Positions 4,783 through 9,007 of a DNA stretch of 9,007 nt are shown piece after piece (the first letter of the stretch is position 1; every line of letters starts with the position of its first letter). The notes beneath the pieces were generated by a model. That model was not told the DNA's origin and did not search any database. It saw nothing but the letters and a program-made list of their open reading frames with translations. This stretch comes from Candidatus Eiseniibacteriota bacterium (GTDB lineage: Bacteria; Arandabacterota; Arandabacteria; Arandabacterales; Arandabacteraceae). Where the stretch lies: assembly GCA_030592245.1 (NCBI GenBank), contig JAUVJV010000057.1, forward strand, positions 1-9,007, in the 5' to 3' direction. A program made the translations under genes and the position numbers.

Positions 4783-6429
4783 CTATATGTACCCCAGACC
4801 TTTGAGGCGGTCAATTACCTCGTCGCCTTTATCCCCATCCGGGGTCTCGATCTCACCGCGTTCGAAGAGAAGTTTGTCCTGTGGCTTTCTCTTCTGGATG
4901 AATTCATCGGTGAAAGCATCCTTCATTATCTTGCCATCGAAGTTCTCGCTGAGGGGCAGACCCTGGATGAAGAGAATCGTCGGAAGAATGTCCTCTATGT
5001 CCGCGGTGATTCTCTTGCCCCGGGCAATGCCGTTACCGGCAAGCAGGACCACACCATCCTGACGGTGATCGCCCTGTCTCCATGCATAACCCTTGTCGAG
5101 GAACACGGGCGATGCGGTTATGGCGTAGAAGGTAGTATAGAACTGATCGTCCTTGAACTCGAAGAAGAGGTCCGGGGACTCGTCCGGGCAAGTGCTGCCG
5201 TAGAGCTCCTCGGCAGTGTAGACAGCTTTCATGATCTTCCGCCCGTTCTCATCGGTGATCGCGAGCAGCTTCTGCCTGATCTCCTCCATCAAGGTCTCGA
5301 ACTCCTCGCCCGGCTGCACAATGCCGAACTGGTCCCTTCCTTTAACATTGATCCTGACCCCGGCGGTCGAGTAGACATAAGCCCTGGTCTTTTTCCATGA
5401 GACATTGGAGGTGCCGACATAGATGAGCTTCTTTGCCATAGTCTTGCCGGACCGTTCCAGGAAGCGGAGCAGCAGCTTGCTCAGCCGGAGGCTTTTAAGA
5501 ATTCGCTTTACGATCAGGCCGGGAGTAAGCTGGCTGTCCATCTCGGTGTAGTATCCGTTCTGCTTGAGCCAGACAGCCGGGTAGAAGTTGCCCTTGCAGT
5601 CGCCGAAGCCATGGTCTGAGCACATAAGCAGGAGAGCTTCATTCTTGACCCTGTCGTATATCTTCCCGGTCACTTCGTCCAGGTAAGCGAAGTGTTCTTT
5701 GATGCGTTCAAGCACCACCGAGTCGGGCCCGTCCTTCCAGATGTGATCCCAGAGGTAGTGCTGGATCCTGTCCATGCTCACGAAATTGATCTGGAAGAGG
5801 TCCCACTCCTTGCTGCCCAAGAGATAGTGAACCGCCTTTTCTCTCTCCTCGGTCACGTGGCGAAGGTCTTCGAAGAAACGCCTGGCCCCATCCGCAAGAT
5901 AGAGGCGTATCCTCTCATCGAGTCCGGCCTCCCCTTCACGCGCGACGGTGATATCGATCCTGTAGTCAATTCCCTGGGCGGCGAGCTCATCGATGAGGTC
6001 GTCGGGATAGAAATACGTACTCTCGCGCGAAGGGGTCATCAGTCCTGTTATCACTACTCCGTCATCGGGACTTGGGGGATAGCTCATGGGCATGTTAAGC
6101 GATATGATCTTCTTGCCCAGCTGGTGGTACATATCATAGACAGTCGGGGTCTTGATCTTGCTCCTGTTGGCAAGCAGTCCGATTATCATGCCCTCGCGGT
6201 TCTCCATCACATTGTATCCAAAGATTCCGTGCTTGGAGGGCTTGACTCCGGTGAGCATGCTGGACCAGGCAACCGGGGTAAGATAGGGGATGGTGGAATT
6301 AAGTATGCCCCTGGTGCCCTCCCGGATGAGCTTCTCAGTGTTGGGCATGAGCCCTAAGGCGATCATCCTGTCGACCACCTTCCAGGTGGCCCCGTCGATT
6401 CCTAAGAGAAATACCTTGGGTACGTTCAT
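4783..6429 (-). CDS. Alkaline-phosphatase-superfamily hydrolase (type I phosphodiesterase/nucleotide pyrophosphatase-like)
   Basis: This 548-residue metal-dependent phospho- or phosphodiester hydrolase/transferase carries the full two-metal set of the superfamily: D12 (LLGIDGATW), the likely nucleophile T51 in YLTPVAWSSMLTG, D220 and H224 (SMDRIQHYLW), D272-H273 (CSDHGFG) and H455 (GDHRQDGV). The spacing T-x8-TG matches nucleotide pyrophosphatases. There is no signal peptide or membrane helix, so it should work in the cytoplasm. The C-terminus DRLKGLGYI is typical of a subgroup often found beside glycan genes. It begins with an ATGA overlap with the flippase stop and has GGAGG just before the ATG, so it is tightly co-translated with glycan export. 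A role on nucleotide sugars, polyprenyl-phosphate intermediates or phospho-decorations of the glycan is inference; the substrate cannot be read from the sequence. Confidence 0.83.
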   Translation of the reverse strand: MNVPKVFLLGIDGATWKVVDRMIALGLMPNTEKLIREGTRGILNSTIPYLTPVAWSSMLTGVKPSKHGIFGYNVMENREGMIIGLLANRSKIKTPTVYDMYHQLGKKIISLNMPMSYPPSPDDGVVITGLMTPSRESTYFYPDDLIDELAAQGIDYRIDITVAREGEAGLDERIRLYLADGARRFFEDLRHVTEEREKAVHYLLGSKEWDLFQINFVSMDRIQHYLWDHIWKDGPDSVVLERIKEHFAYLDEVTGKIYDRVKNEALLLMCSDHGFGDCKGNFYPAVWLKQNGYYTEMDSQLTPGLIVKRILKSLRLSKLLLRFLERSGKTMAKKLIYVGTSNVSWKKTRAYVYSTAGVRINVKGRDQFGIVQPGEEFETLMEEIRQKLLAITDENGRKIMKAVYTAEELYGSTCPDESPDLFFEFKDDQFYTTFYAITASPVFLDKGYAWRQGDHRQDGVVLLAGNGIARGKRITADIEDILPTILFIQGLPLSENFDGKIMKDAFTDEFIQKRKPQDKLLFERGEIETPDGDKGDEVIDRLKGLGYI

Positions 6430-7985
6430 TTCCTCCGCCTCAGGATCTCAAGGAGAACCTGCTTTTCCTCTCTGAGTCCGAAAAGGAATAATAACATAAT
6501 GTACACGATCAGGAAAGCTCCACACAGCACCAGGGTGCGCGCGATATCCTCCCATCCAAGGTGCGCCTTCAGCAGGTAGAAGAGCACGAACGTGATGGTT
6601 CCTGAAAGGAGTGGCTTGTAAAGGTCCCGCCTGAAAGGCGAAAAGCCATAGAGGATTTTCACTTCGATGACCCTTACCACGTTGAGCAGGCCGAGGGCGA
6701 CCGTCGTGGCCAGCGCCGCGCCGGCGATCCCATGTCTGGGGATCAGGATGATATTGAGGATGATGTTAAGGGCGGCGAGCCCGATTGAGTTTACCATGTT
6801 GAGCTTCTGTCTTCCTGTCATCGAGAGCATCGACCCCGCAGGGCCCACGGCGGAATTGATCATCTGGCCCACCGCCAGAAGCCGCAAAGTAGTTCCCGCT
6901 TTGACAAAGTCGGGTCCGAATACCAGGAGGAGCGAGGGGGAGAAAAGCATGATGATCAGGAATACCGGGTAGCCCAGGCTGAGTATCCATTTGGAGACGG
7001 TCTTGAAAGTGTTCTCAAGCTCGATGTGCTCACCCTTCTCCCAGAGCTCCGAAATCACGGGCGCGAAGATCTTGCCGAAGGAGATGAGACTCAGCGAGAT
7101 GAAGGGAGATAGCATTATGGCGGCACCGAAGAGCCCGGTGCTGGTTGAGTCCTTGAAGAAGCCGACCAGAATGGTATTGGACCGCGAGATCGTGACGTTC
7201 ATGAAACGGGCCAGGACCAGCGGCAGGGAGTAGACGAAGAGTTCGCCTCTCACCATCCTCGCCGGGGTCTTGGCGAAGTCGAACGGGGAGATTTTCCTGG
7301 CGAAGTAGAAGGCGAGAAGCGCCGCCAGGAAGAAGGAGATGATGCTGCTGAAGACCACGGCGAAGAGTTTCAGCCCGATCAGGAAGAGAAAGAGGATCAC
7401 GACGAGACGGATCAGGGGCCTCGCGATGAGCTCCACCAGGGCGCTGTACTTAAGCGTCTTCAAGCCCTGGGTATAGCTATTTGCGATCATCATCAGGGCG
7501 AAGAAGGGAAGGCCCAGGAAGTGTACCCTCAGGACCAGGTCGATGCCATCCACGTTCTCGAAGACCCGGCTTGCGAGGAAGGGCGCCAGCACGAGAATCG
7601 CCAGGACGACGGCCGCCGAGAGGCCCAAGGTTATGGCCATGCCGCTTAAGAGCGTGCCCTTGACCGACCTCGCGTCGCCCTGGGCATTATACTTCGATGT
7701 CAGCTTCACCACGCCGGTATTGAGACCGAAGACCGCGAAGACTGCCAGGACCTGGAATATGCTCTTGGAAAGCGAGTACTTGCCGAAGAGGTCGGCCCCG
7801 ATGGTCCTGGTTATGACCACGCTGGTCGCGAACATGATGATGATATTGAAGGCGGTGCCGATGCCGTCTATCCCGGCATTCTTGACAATAAGCCCAATGT
7901 AAGACTGCTTTGCGCCTGGATTCCCGGCCGCGCCGGGCTGCCCCGCTTCGTTCGGCTGCCCCGCCGTGCTGGATTGTTCGGCCAT
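6426..7985 (-). CDS. Oligosaccharide flippase, Wzx / MOP (polysaccharide transporter) superfamily
   Basis: The 519-residue polytopic inner-membrane protein has about 12-14 hydrophobic segments spread from residue 30 to about 505. Features of the MOP polysaccharide group include the N-terminal segment ATSVVITRTIGADLFGKYSLS, the central LFVYSLPLVLARFMNVTISRS and VGFFKDSTSTGLFGAA, and GIAGAALATTVALGLLNVVRV near residue 420. Such proteins move lipid-linked oligosaccharides across the inner membrane. The first 26 residues are unusual: a hydrophilic tail with three six-residue AGxPxx repeats before the first helix. The ATG at 7985 follows the glycosyltransferase stop after two bases, with GAGGAT just upstream inside that gene, and the TGA overlaps the next ATG. 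The exact glycan is unknown. Confidence 0.87.
   Translation of the reverse strand: MAEQSSTAGQPNEAGQPGAAGNPGAKQSYIGLIVKNAGIDGIGTAFNIIIMFATSVVITRTIGADLFGKYSLSKSIFQVLAVFAVFGLNTGVVKLTSKYNAQGDARSVKGTLLSGMAITLGLSAAVVLAILVLAPFLASRVFENVDGIDLVLRVHFLGLPFFALMMIANSYTQGLKTLKYSALVELIARPLIRLVVILFLFLIGLKLFAVVFSSIISFFLAALLAFYFARKISPFDFAKTPARMVRGELFVYSLPLVLARFMNVTISRSNTILVGFFKDSTSTGLFGAAIMLSPFISLSLISFGKIFAPVISELWEKGEHIELENTFKTVSKWILSLGYPVFLIIMLFSPSLLLVFGPDFVKAGTTLRLLAVGQMINSAVGPAGSMLSMTGRQKLNMVNSIGLAALNIILNIILIPRHGIAGAALATTVALGLLNVVRVIEVKILYGFSPFRRDLYKPLLSGTITFVLFYLLKAHLGWEDIARTLVLCGAFLIVYIMLLFLFGLREEKQVLLEILRRRK
7911..7964 (-). repeat. Three imperfect 18-bp tandem repeats encoding AGQPxx in the flippase N-terminus
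   Basis: Residues 8-25 of the flippase read AGQPNE, AGQPGA, AGNPGA. On the + strand the units are 7911-7928, 7929-7946 and 7947-7964; they share GGCTGCCCCGC-type cores with several changes. The repeat keeps the frame, so copy number could vary without breaking the gene. Confidence 0.65.
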
Positions 7986-7987
7986 GC

Positions 7988-9007
7988 CTATCCTCGCAGG
8001 AGACTCTCGTAAACGCGCTCGGTCTTGCTCACCATTCGCTCAAGGGTAAGGTTCGCGAGGAAGAACTCACGTCCGCGCTCCCCCATGGTTTTCCTCAGGC
8101 CCTCGTCGCTTAAGAGGACCAGCATCTTCTCCGCCATGGCCTCGGCCTCGCCGGCAGGGCTCAGCAGTCCTGTTACGCCTTCATCGACCAGCTCCGAGTT
8201 TCCGCCTATGTCAGTGGCGATCACAGGCTTGGCGAGGCCCATGTATTCGGCCACGCTGTTTGAGAGTCCCTCGCCGTAGTCGGGATGTGAAGCGAGCACT
8301 CCTATGTCGAAGTGGCTTACGAGATCGAGCACGTCTCGCCGGTGGCCGAGAAAGAGGGTTCGCTCCCGTATGCCCAGGGATTCCGCAATCGCCTCGTAAT
8401 CGGCCCGCTTGTCCCCGTCTCCGACAATGACCGCGTGGCTGCCCGGTATCTCCGGGAACACGGCGGCCAGGGCCTTCAAGAAAGTCGGATAGTCCTTGAG
8501 ATAGCTGAGGTTGGCGACATGGCCAATCAAAAGCCCCTCAGGCGGAAGACCCAGTTCTGACCGGGACTTCGCGCCGCGGCCCTCGAAATCGGACATGTCA
8601 TATCCGTTGTAGATGATCTCGGTCTTGCCTCTTCCCGGAAAACGCCTGAAGTAGTAATCGGCTCCCGCCCTTGAGTTGGAGATGATCCGGTCCGAGATCA
8701 GGAAAGCGAAGCGCTCGGTGATATCGCTCGGGCGTCTCCGCGGGCCCGCTATCCTGATCGTGGCTATTACTTTTGATCCCGCCCACTTGCCTGCGACGGC
8801 CCCGTAGAAACCGGGAAGGCCCAGGTAGGCGTGGACTATCCGGATGGAGTTGGCGCCGATGAACCTGTTGATCCTTGTGATTACGCTTAAGTCCCAGCGC
8901 CACTTGCGGGTCATATGACTCACAGGGACATTGAGCTGCCTGGCGCGCCCGGCGACCGGGCCGTCCTTCTCCAGGCAGATGAGATACGGAGAGAAACGTT
9001 TCCTGTC
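7988..9007 (-). CDS. Glycosyltransferase family 4 (GT-B fold), 5' truncated by the window edge
   Basis: The frame is open to base 9007; the GTG at 8921-8923 is internal, since upstream codons read SPYLICLEKDGPVAGRARQ, a normal GT4 N-terminal strand and helix. The visible 339 residues include IVHAYLGLPGFYG, the inter-domain region IIYNGYD near residues 131-136, the C-terminal Rossmann domain starting GHVANLSYLKDYPTFLKAL, and the GT4 EX7E motif as E246 and E254 (EGLSNSVAEYMG), followed by KPVIATDIGGNSELV. It would transfer a sugar from a nucleotide-sugar donor to a growing lipid-linked glycan on the cytoplasmic face of the membrane. The TAG stop is two bases before the flippase ATG, so the two are coupled. 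Donor and acceptor cannot be predicted. The polysaccharide cluster probably continues beyond the right edge. Confidence 0.9.
   Translation of the reverse strand, partial: DRKRFSPYLICLEKDGPVAGRARQLNVPVSHMTRKWRWDLSVITRINRFIGANSIRIVHAYLGLPGFYGAVAGKWAGSKVIATIRIAGPRRRPSDITERFAFLISDRIISNSRAGADYYFRRFPGRGKTEIIYNGYDMSDFEGRGAKSRSELGLPPEGLLIGHVANLSYLKDYPTFLKALAAVFPEIPGSHAVIVGDGDKRADYEAIAESLGIRERTLFLGHRRDVLDLVSHFDIGVLASHPDYGEGLSNSVAEYMGLAKPVIATDIGGNSELVDEGVTGLLSPAGEAEAMAEKMLVLLSDEGLRKTMGERGREFFLANLTLERMVSKTERVYESLLRG

Noticed and set aside
4732..6357. Two + strand open frames (222 and 221 codons) opposite the phosphodiesterase-like gene
   Set aside because: Both are antisense shadows; the - strand gene has all catalytic motifs and good start context.
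8921..8923. GTG as start of the glycosyltransferase
   Set aside because: The frame continues upstream to the window edge with typical GT4 N-terminal sequence, so the gene is truncated rather than starting here.

Overview
The window looks like a chromosomal segment of a GC-rich, Gram-negative-type bacterium from a poorly cultured lineage. Two things suggest this. The first gene ends in a C-terminal Ig-like domain of the FlgD/T9SS sorting type, which is common in the FCB group and neighbouring candidate phyla. The second gene encodes a lipoprotein M23 peptidase. The phylum cannot be fixed from this sequence alone.

The left part (1-3431) is read on the + strand. It holds the 3' end of a secreted or surface protein gene, a lipoprotein M23 endopeptidase of the MepM/OapA type with its own candidate promoter, and a two-gene ABC transporter. 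In the transporter an ATPase overlaps a UPF0014/FetB membrane protein by 4 bp, which is the layout of the iron-export pair FetAB.

The middle (3430-4290) is a compact REP/RAYT unit. A single-domain IS200-like HUH tyrosine transposase gene lies on the - strand between two perfect 22-bp inverted copies of a palindromic sequence of the type A-A-A-T-A-G-G / G-G-A-C-A-G-A-C-A / C-C-T-A-T-T. The left copy supplies stop codons to both fetB and the transposase gene and looks like the fetAB terminator. The right end carries a second, decayed, oppositely oriented copy (BIME-like) and a 2 x 13 bp tandem duplication that encodes the end of the neighbouring gene. The transposase gene has a good sigma-70-type promoter and a leader hairpin that would hide its ribosome binding site.

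The right part (4279-9007) is read on the - strand. It is a tightly packed cell-surface polysaccharide operon, in transcription order: a GT4 glycosyltransferase (cut by the window edge), a Wzx/MOP-type flippase, a soluble alkaline-phosphatase-superfamily phosphodiesterase-like enzyme, and a small two-helix membrane protein that seems to start at a rare ATA codon. Presumably the glycosyltransferase builds a lipid-linked glycan, the flippase exports it, and the phosphohydrolase-like enzyme acts on a phosphorylated or nucleotide-linked intermediate. That last role is inference.

I see no tRNA or rRNA gene, CRISPR array or obvious defence system. The most noteworthy element is the REP/RAYT unit and how it is built into the 3' ends of its neighbours.
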